In this document: one piece after another, positions 44,725 to 55,390 of the stretch
Position numbering within the stretch: the first letter of the stretch is position 1
How the letters are laid out: every line of letters begins with the position of its first letter
Origin: Catonia carolina
Lineage: Eukaryota > Arthropoda > Insecta > Hemiptera > Achilidae
Assembly: GCA_035578175.1 (NCBI GenBank)
Contig: JAQMRL010000006.1
Coordinates: 34,279,893 to 34,343,892 of the forward strand
Length of the DNA: 64,000 nucleotides
Direction: 5' to 3'
Notes under the pieces: model-generated
What the model was told of the DNA's origin: nothing
What the model saw: the letters and a program-made list of their open reading frames with translations, nothing else
Databases searched by the model: none
Position numbers and translations under genes: made by a program

Positions 44725-44906
44725 TTAGATATTTTGTTCACAAATGCATACGCGCACCCGCACAGAGAAAGTTGAAGGAGAGAGAGATGTTTTCATGGTT
44801 CTGGAGGCATAAAAATCTGTATATCTGGTGAAAATTCGATTGGGAAAGTTAACATAAAAACAATACTTTACTTCCCTGTATATTCATGTAGGGCAAAGAA
44901 AGTTAA
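44725..44906 (+). repeat. Rep-A copy 9, 3' fragment
   Basis: From GATATTTTGTTCACAAATGC to GGGCAAAGAAAGTTAAAA. Only the last ~180 bases of the family are present. Confidence 0.7.
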
Positions 44907-45003
44907 AAGAATATATAAATTCATAAGATAAGTTACCTCATGATTTTGTTTTTTGTTTTATCAAATATTAATAATTTAATTTTGATTTTCATTAAAATCG
45001 ACA

Positions 45004-45295
45004 GGGTTGGTCTAGTAGGAAAGTCGTCGCCGGAAGTCAACTGTTTGACAGCTGATGTACGGAGATGAAGGTTCCGTGGTTCAAATCCTAATAGAGATAG
45101 TTATTTTTATACGGTTAGAATTATTCTAGACAGTGGTTACCAATATACTTCGATCGTTGGGGGTTTAATTAACCATACTCTCACAGGAATGTTCGGCCTG
45201 AGTGTGTACAAGAGTACATATCGTTACACGTCATACATGTCATCCTCATCTCATTGGGTTATGGGGTTGTTGATTGTTCTTAAATCGGACAGATT
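45004..45295 (+). repeat. SINE-E copy, full length with tRNA-like head
   Basis: Head GGGTTGGTCTAGTAGGAAAG with B box GGTTCAAATCC (45078-45088), then the body ACAGTGGTTACCAATATAC, GTTCGGCCTGAGTGTGTACA and ATCCTCATCTCATTGGG. A SINE-H is inserted immediately downstream. Confidence 0.75.
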
Positions 45296-45306
45296 TAAAG
45301 TAAATA

Positions 45307-45455
45307 GCCTACGTTTTTTTGTTTAACGTCCGACTGTTCTGCAATTACTGCTAATGCAGACGGTGAAGGATGAAATGATTTTTTTGTAACGTATGAAAAT
45401 ATGCCGTGCCTGAATGGGATTCGAACCCAAGACCGCATGATGAGAGGCGAGCACG
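45307..45455 (-). repeat. SINE-H copy 3, 5'-truncated, with TSD
   Basis: Reverse copy ending in its tail GACGTTAAACAAAAAAACG. The flanks TAAAGTAAATA (45296-45306, 45456-45466) form an 11-bp duplication. The first ~25 bases of the tRNA-like head are missing, the usual sign of incomplete reverse transcription. Confidence 0.85.
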
Positions 45456-45539
45456 TAAAGTAAATACATTTGGGATTAAAAAAGTAAGATTTAGTTAATT
45501 ATTTAAACTCTATGACCCCAGAAAGGTAACTGGAGTTCG

Positions 45540-45945
45540 CAATCCCAGGAAAAGGTTTCAAAAATCTACGTGAGCTGAGAAACAGTAGGTGAAGAAATGA
45601 GTAGAAACCCAATCAGATTTTATGGACTAATGGCTAGAATGGATATGAATAAATTAAACAAAAAAATACTTGAAAAAGTTACGGTAATAATCACTAAAAT
45701 GTATGAAAGTATTTGTAAGGCATGGAAGAAGACGTCACATTTAGCAAGTTTTCCTCTAGGACAACGTAATCACATTATGATGGAGATGGTGTGGATAAAA
45801 GTAACAATGGCTGCATCGAGTAAGAAAGTAAGAAAAGGTGATGACGATGGCAACAGAATATCATTGAAGAAGTTCTATACACCAAAGACGACGAAAATGC
45901 CTAAAATTTGGGAAGTTTTGAATGGCCATAAGTCGAGCTAGATAG
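45540..45945 (+). pseudogene. LINE ORF2 C-terminal remnant
   Basis: Reads RNPIRFYGLMARMDMNKLNK in the ORF 45597-45941, corresponding to the RxxRFYGHxxRMxxNRLTKKI segment downstream of the RT in several LINE clades, with the H of the GH pair replaced (GLM). The rest of the ORF is Lys-rich and open to a stop at 45939. It has no RT core. The ORF is unusually long for this window and might have been open recently. Confidence 0.5.
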
Positions 45946-46105
45946 TTTGGATGATTTTGTAGTTTATTAAAGAATCTATTTTAAAGCTGTATTGGGACTT
46001 CTTTTATGTAATTTTCCATTTAATTTTATAATTTATTTTACTTAAATACTAATAAAACATTAAAAAAAATAAAAGCACTTCGTTTAATCTTCGTAATTTT
46101 TTTTT

Positions 46106-46660
46106 GACAGTATCGAAAAGGAAAGAATATTCGAGAATTTTAGATAATTGGCCTTTTTGTAACACCTTCTATTCAATCCTAATTTGTTTACAAATGTTAA
46201 GATTTATCCAGAAGTTGTCAGAAGTGTTTTGTATTTTTATTTTCATGTTGAAATTCTCTGTCTTTCTCGAAATCTCCATTAGCCTACCTGTATAAGCAGC
46301 CAGTTTGTTTGCGGTCGAGTTCAATTCCGTTTTTATCTGCGAACAAGTGTGTGAATTGTAACAGTGCGTTTGAAAAGGTCGACGTTACTGTGAATTACTG
46401 TGTACTGTTAAACGTTATTTATGAATCTTTTTTAAGTAGTACTTAGTAAATTGGTTAAGGTTTTTATTGTTATTAATTAATTATAATTAGTTTGTTATTC
46501 ATTATAAGTAATTTAATCGTAATTCACTTGTAGATTTTAAGTCACTTAATTGTGTATTTATTTTAGTTGTAATAAATACTTGTAATTTTAAACTTTAGTG
46601 TGTCAATTATTTAATTTACCCAAATCCCGAAACGGACCTTTAGAGATAAGTGTCACATTA
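46106..46660 (+). mobile_element. Possible LTR-type element Y
   Basis: Starts near TGACAGTATCG, with a TATA-like CTGTATAAGCAGC (46289-46301) followed by GAGTTCAATTCC about 25 bases on. It ends with an AATAAA (46573-46578) and CCAAATCCCGAAAC...AGTGTCACA. The right end resembles that of element X. Clear target duplications were not found. Confidence 0.35.
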
Positions 46661-47983
46661 TTATTAAAACTTCGATAAATGATTCTCATATTTAAAAAAT
46701 GTTAGGTAATCAGATAGGCCTTAATTTGTTGTTAAAACCACAAAACCTTTTGTATTTTTAAATTCTCTATGGTTTAATGTTTTATTTTATCTTGCGGGGC
46801 GTTGAATTCTTTCAAAACCAACGTTAGTAACTCTAAATTACCTTTCAGCCTTATTTATTTTGCGGTTTTTTTTTATACATTGTCGTAATTGTTTCAATTT
46901 AATTCCTTTCTAAGTTCACACTTTTTGTTTTGTAGCCTTCAACCTTGTTATTTTTATATTATTTGTTATTATTGTTTGTTCCTACTCAAATGTTGTCTAT
47001 TTTTTTTATTTTTAGTAAAATTTATTTTTTCTTGTGTAATAATCTGTTCATAAACCACCTACAAAGATTGTTCCAAGAAAATTGGCCATTTGTCAAGACG
47101 GCTCACAATTTTATCGTTTTGTTATTACATTTTGTAAAATTATTATGTTGGAAATGAGCTCTAAATTGCTGCAATTTTATCTCGAGGGAAAATTTTCCCT
47201 TCTTGTTATATTGTATATTTTAAAAAGGAAAAGGTTCGTTCGAAAAACTAATTTGTCAAAACATAATGAATGTTGTCCTTTCGTAAAATTGGTTGTATCT
47301 AATTTTTTTGTGTAACATTATTTCTCTACATTTTTATTCATTTATTTTTGAACATTTTTGTTCGTTGACAAAATACCATTTTCTAAACAAATAAACAATT
47401 TACCTCCTGGTTAAAAAAACAAACAAAATTGTAATTGAAATTTTAAACAAACACCAAAGAAAATTATGTTGGTATCTTAAATATTATTGTTGCAAATTAC
47501 ACCCCTTGAAATTAGATTTGGTTACCTATTAGGGATACGAAAGGTTAAAACTTGTTTTCTATTATAATATTTATCGTAGTCCGAAATTAACTTTTATGAT
47601 TTGTTTTGTAATATTGTGAGGTTATGAAATGTAATCTGCCACTAATCAATAATCTGAAAATGTGTCATTTTACTTTGTTGTACTTTTGCATTGGAAATTA
47701 CCGTGAAGTTCATTAAGTAAATATTTACAGTTCTTATTTGTTCACCCTCTAAATAAATCAACAGAAAATATGTACTTGTGTTTGTGCGGCGTGATCCTCT
47801 AGTTTAGGACTATTAAAATGTGTTTTAAGTTTTTAAGTCTGGCCTATTTTACAAGTTAATTTGAAGGTTTCTTGGTAAATATCCCTTTTATTCTATCTCC
47901 TCACAAGTATAAAGCAAAAACCTATTATGTCATCTCTTCTTGGAATCTGCGATCTCTCTCTAATCCTAGACAGATGTATTCTA
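46661..47983. other. No recognised feature
   Basis: AT-rich intron; hydrophobic ORFs 46945-47157 and 47082-47315 look like random AT-rich codons. Confidence 0.4.
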
Positions 47984-49373
47984 GTATAGTTACTTGAGTC
48001 ATGAGAATGCCTATTTTACAGGTTGACTTCCAAGGCATTTTTTGCAATTTTCCTTAAAAAACACATACCTATTCTATGATTCGAGTGCTTTTTTAATTAA
48101 TCTTCTTTCAAGTCTAAAGGATAGTAAGGCTTAAATTTTTTGGCGCTGGTTTTTAGGTGAGGGACTGAATAGGTACTCAAGAGTAAAAAATCAAATTTAC
48201 TGTGAAAGACTGATGTATCTCGCTGAAATTTTACTTTTATTTCTTTAAAATATTATATGTATTTTATAAATAATTTACTTTGGACTATTTTTCAATAAAA
48301 CTACATAGATACCGATGATGCGTCTCTCTATCAAGCAGTTGTTCGGCGAGTGGTTAACTTGAGGACCAGTTGTTTACACAGAGTCACCGACCTAAGTCAA
48401 CTTCTACAATGCAAAAAATATTGTAGCCTAATATGAAAACCATAAAAAATTAAAAGATAAAATGATGTTTCATTATATAATATTATTAAAACATGATTAA
48501 AAATGCAATAATAAACGATAATAATAGTCAATATTATGTAATAATAATAATAAGGGGTGAAGTTTCACCGACTTATTTTTGACTCGATCGGATCAAGTAA
48601 ATCACGAATCATGACTGGGGAAATGTTTACTGATCTCAATTTTAATAGCTCATTATATGATTCGATGCAAACGAGCATCCAATCCGGCTCATGATTCTAT
48701 TAAAAACACTATTACGTGAGAGACGGATAAGTCTCCCAAAAGTAAATTTTACAGATCTGATGAGAGACGTGTAAGTATCTTATTGGGGTCAACCTGTTAA
48801 CGATGGTAAAGGGGGTGGAAAACATTAGTGCGTATGCGCGACTGCTTTGTTATCAGTTCAGTCAACACAATGTTCACTATACCCAGACCTACACAGCGTG
48901 TTCGCGGTAACATTTTTGTGATTTGAATTTTCTAATATAACTAACCGTAAACAGAAATTTCGGTTTCTCTAAAACGTAGTCGGACTATTGACAGTGCTAA
49001 AATGTGTGAAGTTGAAGTTAAATAAAAATGTACTGATAATGAAGACGCTGGTGATAGCGATAGCAAAGTAGACGATTCATTCCTAGATTTTGTTCCAATA
49101 GAATAAGCTTACTGGTAATTACAGTAAATTAAAAATTTCTACACGTAATTAACCTGTAAGCAATATTATAGGTTAGATTTTTTTCTTATAAGATTTATGA
49201 AGAAAATATTTTCCCAGCAATAAACCACTGCTTACAAAATGTGTGTAGTAACTGGACGTTAGTGAAATACAGCGTCTCAATGTTATAGTTGGTAGCACTG
49301 TCAGATTTTTTACATCCCTTTCTTATAGCCAATCCGTATACAAAAGCTATTCTTGTGACTGAAGCATCTATAC
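47984..49373 (+). mobile_element. IS630/Tc1-like deletion derivative (family F copy 1)
   Basis: Inverted ends GTATAGTTACTTGAGTCA (left) and, in reverse complement, GTATAGATGCTTCAGTCA (right), with TA at the left flank. Inside, near 48965-49105, are scraps of a transposase: KRSRTIDSAK at the N-terminal side joined after a deletion to DNEDAGDSDSK, an acidic tail also found in copy 2 at 63415-63775. Interrupted by a separate element at 48019-48796; without it about 610 bp long. Confidence 0.6.
48019..48796. mobile_element. Harbinger-like element nested in family F
   Basis: Inverted ends CAGGTTGACTTCCAA and (reverse complement) CAGGTTGACCCCAAT, flanked by the 3-bp duplication TTA (48016-48018, 48797-48799), a signature of PIF/Harbinger insertion. 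Removal joins GCCTATTTTA to ACGATGGTAAAGGG, matching GCCTTTATTTGCAACGAGGG in family F copy 2. It is 778 bp with no transposase ORF. Confidence 0.65.
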
Positions 49374-49911
49374 TTTCTGTGTTTTCCTGCTTGTGTACAG
49401 GGCTCTATAAAACCCTTTTTTGTATCTTTCTCAAATTTGTGATGTTAGTATTTTGTTTTGATGAGATAATTGTGTAAACTTAATGAAACCTGTTTTGGAG
49501 CCTTATACACTTGAACACGGTACATCAGACGACAATAACCGCCTAAATTTTTTGCCTTAAAAAAATTCCATCCTTACTTTTGGTTCTTCAAACATTTAAT
49601 CGATTGTCCCAAACTTCTTTTACCTTGTGTGTTCACAAACCAATTGGGGAATTCTCGTTACATCCATACATTATGTGGATGCGATAAATCCTTACCTAGG
49701 TAGCTCACGTAAGGGTTTGGATCTGAATTGATCACAGAATGAAGTTGCGTGAAATACTGGGAGGGGGTTTCAACTCCAACATGGTGTGTCCTAATGGCTG
49801 ATGCAGGAAGTTTCTGTAAGATATACAGTACAGGTGTAATTAAAAGTAGAAGTGAATTATTGATCTGATAAATAAATATTAATTTTTGGAATTTCAGCTT
49901 AATTTACTGCT
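49374..49911. other. No recognised feature
   Basis: AT-rich intron leading into the acceptor of exon b. Confidence 0.4.
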
Positions 49912-49962
49912 TTGAATTACTCGAATAATAAAATATCTAATTACCTTTTTTGTGTTTTTCAG

Positions 49963-50025
49963 TGTTGGGATGCGTGTAGACATCATACGAATATTTCATC
50001 AAATTGTACTCAAACTTCACTTTGT
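49963..50025 (+). CDS. Anosmin-like protein, internal exon b (cysteine-rich)
   Basis: A 63-bp exon, phase 0 at both ends, with acceptor TTTTTTGTGTTTTTCAG and donor GTAAGTAG. It encodes 21 residues beginning CWDACRHHTNISSNCTQTSL and ending in Cys: four cysteines and two N-glycosylation sequons (NIS, NCT), consistent with a secreted, disulfide-rich segment. The first Cys falls directly after exon a's GSQCGI, giving C-x2-C-x3-C, and exon c opens with another cysteine cluster. This is the anosmin-1-like arrangement as I recall it. Between the fourth and the last two cysteine pairs the spacing is shorter than in vertebrate anosmin. The sequence of the exon and its splice sites are direct observation; the family is inference. 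Confidence 0.7.
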
Positions 50026-50119
50026 GTAAGTAGAAAATCTATACCTGTTTTAAAATGTATGAATAAAAGTACAGTAATCTGTTTGTTTATTATTGGTAAA
50101 TCTGTAAAGCTGACATCGT

Positions 50120-50720
50120 TATTGTACTGTCGGACATAATATAAAACGTGCCCATCTCTTCCTCGGTCTTCTCACATCTCTCCTACACATTGGTTTATAA
50201 TTAAGTGCAGGTACTGACATTCTCTGTAGTGTCATTCTTCCCGAGTGACTGCACCACCTTTGATTTGATCTTTTTTTGTCATCAATCTCTTGACTGGTTT
50301 CATACAGTTCTCCAAGCTGTTCTATCTTGCGCAAGTCGTTTCATATCTACATACCTGCAGCAACCTGTATATTTTTGATTTGCTTTACCTAATTATTCTA
50401 TCCTTCGCCTGTCCCACAATTCACTCCCGCAGTATTACCCTCCATCATTGATTGATCTATACCTGGATATCTTAAAATATGTCCCACCAGCCTATCCCTT
50501 CTTCTGGTAAGATGTTTCCATTTACTTCTTCTATCATCCACTCGTCTTAGAACATCAAAATTACTTATTTTGTCCTTCCACCTAAACGTTTACATTTTCC
50601 TATAACACCACATATCAAAAACTTCCTTTTCTCTTTCTTTTCTGCAGCCCCTATCATACACGTTTCGCTCTCGTGTTCTTCCTTAATATTGCTAACATGT
50701 ATCTTCCTCTATTTTGCTTT
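50120..50720 (-). pseudogene. LINE ORF2 C-terminus and 3' hairpin tail, reverse strand
   Basis: In reverse complement the right part reads as the stretch after the RT: VFDMWCYRKM, FRWKDKISNFDVLRRVDDRR and RRRDRLVGHILRYPGIDQSM. It then ends RLAQDRTAW and the 3' hairpin AAACCAGTCAAGAGATTGATGAC (split here: AAACCAGTC / GATTGATGAC) followed by an A-rich stretch near 50265-50300. A second terminal piece (CRRDVRRPRKRWARF) at 50135-50200 belongs to another LINE end. Many stops and shifts; not functional. Confidence 0.6.
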
Positions 50721-51375
50721 ATCCTATTCTGCTTTCAATGCATCTTTGACAAACGTATCTGTAAGAATAGCAGTTTGCCGCATCTTTCTGCCTTTAGTAG
50801 TCCTTTTTCATGAAAATGCTTTTACAAATGGCCGCATATGGGATCCATAGAGGATCATTTGTCTTCCTTGTGTAAGTTCGCTCCAATGTTTATCTGCAAA
50901 AACAATATATAGCTCTTAGAAACCGTTAACAAATGTTAAACAAACGTATGGGGCACGTTTACATAACTTAAAGAATGTGTAAACATGCCCCGCCTGCCTT
51001 GTATAAACATGCTCCTTCAGCATGTTTTCGACAAATCGTAACCTGTAAGCTTCCTTCATGAGGTATATATTAAACTAAATATCTTAAAATAATCTCAAAA
51101 GAATACTCTACAAGGAAAAAATATAATAAATTTGAAAAATTAAATGGTACAGTTACTAGTATTTATAATATAATTGTGTAAAAATTTATTCATCAAAACA
51201 AAAGTCACAAAAACTGCTCTCTTTCTGTTCGTTGTTACTCGTTATACTGATTCAAGTCTGGCATCGATGCTTATGGCGGTCTCAGAGACTTGCCTGACGT
51301 GACAAGTACTGCGTTTCGACAAATAGTTTGTGAGCTGTGAGCATTGTGCAAACTTGCCCCGGTCTACCCTACACG
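50721..51375. other. No recognised feature
   Basis: Mixed sequence. ACATGCCCCGCC / GGGGCACGTTTACA phrases near 50950-51020 hint at a decayed repeat. No gene. Confidence 0.4.
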
Positions 51376-51600
51376 TGAAAAACCGTCAACGGTCTCGACG
51401 GCGGATGAGGAAATTTTCCCAACGGTGAACAGGGCGGAAGAACCTAGGAGTTAGTTCTCCGGATGAAACTCAGAGTACGGCCAGGTGCTCAATGGTGGTA
51501 GCCTTGCCATTGGTCTTACTTCGCGCAGGGTCTGCAGCTCAGCCGGAGGACACGTTAAACTTCTGGCAAACTCACAAATAGCTTCCGAAATGGGACAGGT
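51376..51600. repeat. GC-rich block, possibly LINE-derived
   Basis: About 225 bases with more G+C than neighbours (GTCAACGGTCTCGACGGCGG, CAGGGTCTGCAGCTCAGCCG). The look is that of a LINE 5' region or ORF1 start, but there is no readable domain, so this is only a compositional call. Confidence 0.3.
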
Positions 51601-51689
51601 TTTTTTCGGCAAACCGAATCGGCGTAAATCTATGAAATTTTAGGGGTAATGGAAAACTTTTTAAAATTAATTATGTTTTTTTTTATATT

Positions 51690-52303
51690 TGTCACTGGAT
51701 GGTGACGTTAAGTTGCAAGTTGAAACCTTACTTTTTAATGGTCCTGAAAAGGCCCGTTTAAACGGTAGTCGTCTTGGCGAAGCGTCGGTCGTAGTCGTCG
51801 TGGCGGTTGGAGGCTGGACGACACGGCGTGTCGTCGTCCAGCGAAGACGTCATCCTCTTCCCTCGCAGTAGTGCGTCGATGGTTGCTTCGTCGGATCCGG
51901 TGGACGTAAGGCTCGGTCGAGGGTTCGCTGCGGCAGCGAGCGATGAAGGTCCCAGTCGACGACTTACGGTATCGGGTCGGCGAGCGGAAGCATCATCTGT
52001 CTTGCGGGGTCGTCGATGAGTCTTTGTTGGAATCCGGCAGCCGTGTGCCGATGGTGGACGTCTTGTCTGCTGTCTGGATCGGAATTGAATCACCTCGGGC
52101 TCAGTGGAGCGCTGTTTATATAGTTGCCGAGAGCGCTGTGGAGCGGGGGTGGTTACTAACTCGGCCTTTGTGACAAAGCTCTGTCGGAACGCCGCCACAG
52201 TCCTACTTCCTCTTTCGGAAGTATTGGCGGTTCCCTCTATCGCTAAGTCGCAAACTTTGATATCCGGCAGTACAGTACCGAATCAAAAGGGACGATGATG
52301 GCA
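51690..52303 (-). mobile_element. Solo-LTR-like element, copy 3 (LTR-C)
   Basis: A 614-bp reverse copy with ends TGTCACTGG and GATGATGGCA, flanked by the 4-bp duplication TATT (51686-51689, 52304-52307). It is more decayed than copies 1 and 2, and its 5' terminus (minus orientation) has lost the TGT start. TATATAAA is at 52115-52122 on the minus strand. The ORFs 51758-52198, 51807-52019 and 51943-52173 are repeat-internal. Confidence 0.7.
51740..51755 (-). terminator. Decayed histone-type stem-loop in LTR-C copy 3
   Basis: In reverse complement GGGCCTTTTCAGGACC: the TTTC loop is kept but one pair of the stem is mismatched (G-A), and the flank reads ATTA in place of ACCA. It occupies the same position as in copies 1 and 2. 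Confidence 0.55.
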
Positions 52304-52307
52304 TATT

Positions 52308-54090
52308 GTTTACTAACGTTATACAAGATTCAATGTTATAATTATACTAATAATAAACGATAATATATTGTTCATTGTTTACATTGGCGAAAGAAAGTCA
52401 TATAAGTGTTTCATACCAGTGTTTCATACCAGTTTTATTTACTACGTATACGATTCACTATTATTCAATAATTATCATAGTACAACCATTCGAGTGAATA
52501 ACCAAGTACCCTTGTATCTTCTTCTATCTTCTGTATAATAACATATCCAACTTCCACCAGTGTTATTATTATTTTTATTATTATCAGAGTATATTATTTT
52601 TATATTGGTCAGTGATCTTACACTATTATATTAAGCATATTATAGTACACACAATCCATCCTCAATATTATATCATAACACTATTATGTTTATAGACGTG
52701 TATTTTGTATCAGTGTATAATAGTGTATAAAAATACCGCATACATGTTGTTGTATCCTTTCTCGATTGTTATTTGACCAGTCAGTATCTTGTTCATATTT
52801 GACCCTGACGTCGGTCAGTATTCCATCCTCATTTTTTTTTAGTTTGTCGTCCTTTTTATCTCCTATAGTACTGCATTCTAGTCTTGTATTCAACTATCAA
52901 ATCTAATTATGTTACTAAACTCTTTTTTTATTGGCCTTTTATTTTATTTTTGTTTGTGTTATTCTCTCTTAACGGACATTGTAATCTTTATTTATTAATT
53001 ATTCATATAAAATTTCTACATTAAATTGCAGACATCCGTTAGAGTTACGTGTTTTGATTTGCACGATTTTAAAGTTACGCGGTCTTAATTTTAATACCCT
53101 CCCTTGAACATACACGGCTTCTGTTTCAGAGTTGCGCGATAAAAAGATTAACTGAAAAAAAGACATGTAAGAAGTCGTTGAAAGTGATAATTAACTACTG
53201 AGCAGTGAAGATATCCTAACGATAGAAGCAGAAGTTGGTAACTCACCATATTATGATGTCGGCAGAACAGGAATTTTTGAATTTTTGTTTTTTATTCACA
53301 CTCATAATTTCCGAGTTACAAAGTTGACGTTGGTTTTAGAAACAATAAAATAAGTTAATTACTGATCCACACACTATGCATTTTTTAATTAAACTAATTT
53401 TATAACACAATAATTAACCAAACTTACAGTAACACTAACCAACTTATAACACTAACTGGGAAAAAATGTGGTTAGGTACCTCATTGAAAATCGTGTTGAG
53501 GCACCATCAAGCTCGATAAAAAAAGAAAAGCCTAAAGCCAAGCTAAAAAAAAAACAATATAAACTTTTACTTTCAGCCTTAAATAAATAGATAAAACGAA
53601 AAACAAATAAGAGTACTTTTTTAAAATATATATGGATAAGGACTACGTAATAAAACTGAGATACAATATTTAAATATAAAATAATGATAATATCCGAATA
53701 CATACCTACACTAATAAAACAAAAATTCGACATCATCTTGTAAAAATAACCAGGATTTCAATTCTTTTAAAATGTTAACAATTTTTACACATACAGTTAC
53801 ATTTAAAGGCAAATAATTAAAAAAACTTCTATTAAAAAAAGAAGAAAAATCTACGGTATGCTTCAATACTTGGTTTTATTAAAACAACCGGATTTTTCAA
53901 CCTTAATAGACTTGAATACACTTTAGAATTACTCAGTATGTTTCCACCTCTTAATAAAAAATACTCTGATTACTCGGTACATGTAGGCTACAGATATCTT
54001 AAGGGAAGGATGTCTAAATGTTTAAAAATTCCGATTGTGTGCTCGTAAATATAGACAGGCAGTAATTCAATGGACCTACCATAACCGTCT
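52308..54090. other. No recognised feature
   Basis: AT-rich. A doubled phrase GTGTTTCATACCAG near 52406-52432 is a small direct repeat. No exon or mobile element supported. Confidence 0.4.
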
Positions 54091-54240
54091 TTTTTGTTTA
54101 CTTATAGTCGCATCAACAGCGTGGTCATTAGCGACTTCAGTGGTTATAGAACGTTGGGTCGTGACCTGTTATAGTTTCCAGACCCTAGTCGGGAAACGAA
54201 CCCGGGACCTCCCCGTGGTATGCCAACGCGCTACCACAAT
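54091..54240 (-). repeat. SINE-G copy, reverse
   Basis: Tail TTTGTTTACTTATAGTCGC at the left. Then, in reverse complement, B box GGGTTCGTTTCCC (54190-54204 region) and A-box-like GTGGTAGCGCGTTGGC at the right. Matches the 39634-39800 copy in head and tail. Confidence 0.75.
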
Positions 54241-54312
54241 CAAAGGTTCATACGAAAGTGGATGAAAACGAATATGGAAACATCTTACCGGAAGAAGGGA
54301 TAGGCTAGTAGG

Positions 54313-54668
54313 GTATATCCACGGACTTAGTATGATAGGGACGGAGCGTACGTATCTTAATACAAGCAACGAAACTGTGTCCAACTCCGGCTACGTGGAG
54401 AAAAGAGAAGGTTGTATAAATTTAAAAATCGAGCTAGGGTCGCCTCCCACTCCTTACACTCTCGGTCGTGCATTGTATATAGGTGCTATCTGCATATATA
54501 GTATATACCTGCTGCGCGCATCTTAATAAATATAGCTCAGTCTTTGCTTTGGAGTGGGAGTTGGGCCTAGCTCACTTTTCTCTGTTTCTCTTTTTTCCGT
54601 ATCCCCTCTTTAGACACAGATTTTTGAATTTACGCTCCGTCCCTATCATACTAAGTCCGTGGGTATAT
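54313..54668. mobile_element. MITE with nested inverted repeats
   Basis: Outer ends CACGGACTTAGTATGATAGG (54320-54339) and CCTATCATACTAAGTCCGTG (54642-54661) are exact reverse complements; the arms extend to about 37 bp. An inner pair, GAGCTAGGGTCGCCTCCCAC and GTGGGAGTTGGGCCTAGCTC, lies at 54430-54570. About 355 bp, no coding content. Confidence 0.75.
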
Positions 54669-55300
54669 CTTAAGACATCCAGGTATTGGTCTGTCAGTAA
54701 TGGAGGATAATATTGAGAAAGTGAATTGTAGGGGTAGGAAAAGATAAGGGTAGCAAATTACAGAAGATGTAGAGTGTTACAGGTATACTTGGACAATTTG
54801 TATTGGCACAAGCAGCTTCGGTGTTTATCTACTCCTCTCTTCGCCCCTCGCCATGCAACGATGGTACAGTCACAAGTATACAATCGCTTCTGTAATGTGC
54901 GACTCATGCACGGTCACTACACTTAGTTTTCACTGTTGTTATTAATAATCTGTCAGACATAATGATGTGACTAATTTGTTTTCATGTGATTTTCTTTTCA
55001 TTATTTATATTCAGACCAATTTGTTTAGTTAGTGCGTGCGTCTATAGAGTATAGTTTAGTAAGTTTTTTCAGTTTAGTTCTTGTAATTTATAATGCAAAT
55101 TTTTACTGGGAAAAATTAAATGCGCATTTTAAAATGAAATAATTATTTGTATGTTTGTAAATTGAAATAAGGTTGTAGGCATTTGCGTACATTAAAATTT
55201 GTAGACCTTGTTGAAAGAATAGATTACGGATATAGCCTACTTTATGTGGAACTGTGTGTACACGTAGAGCAAGAGTTGTGCCTGTTCGAATTGTCCACAG
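54669..55300. other. No recognised feature
   Basis: AT-rich sequence without a supported element. Confidence 0.4.
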
Positions 55301-55309
55301 TATATATAG

Positions 55310-55390
55310 ATATGAAACGACTAGCGCAAGAAAGAAGATTAGAGAACTGCATCAAACCAGTCGAAAGACTGATGACAAAAAGAAATTAGT
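55310..55390 (+). repeat. LINE 3' terminus with hairpin tail
   Basis: Encodes RLAQERRLENC in the position of the LINE C-terminal RLAxDRxxWRxxI and ends with the hairpin AAACCAGTCGAAAGACTG, then ATGACAAAAAG. The same hairpin form ends the LINE at 50265-50300 and, with CCAGCC...GGCTG, the SINE-B family. Confidence 0.6.

Larger units (their letters stand above)
36953..49962 (+). other. Intron (about 13.0 kb) between exons a and b
   Basis: GTAAGTAT donor to TTTTTTGTGTTTTTCAG acceptor. It is filled with repeats of several classes, listed separately. Confidence 0.6.
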
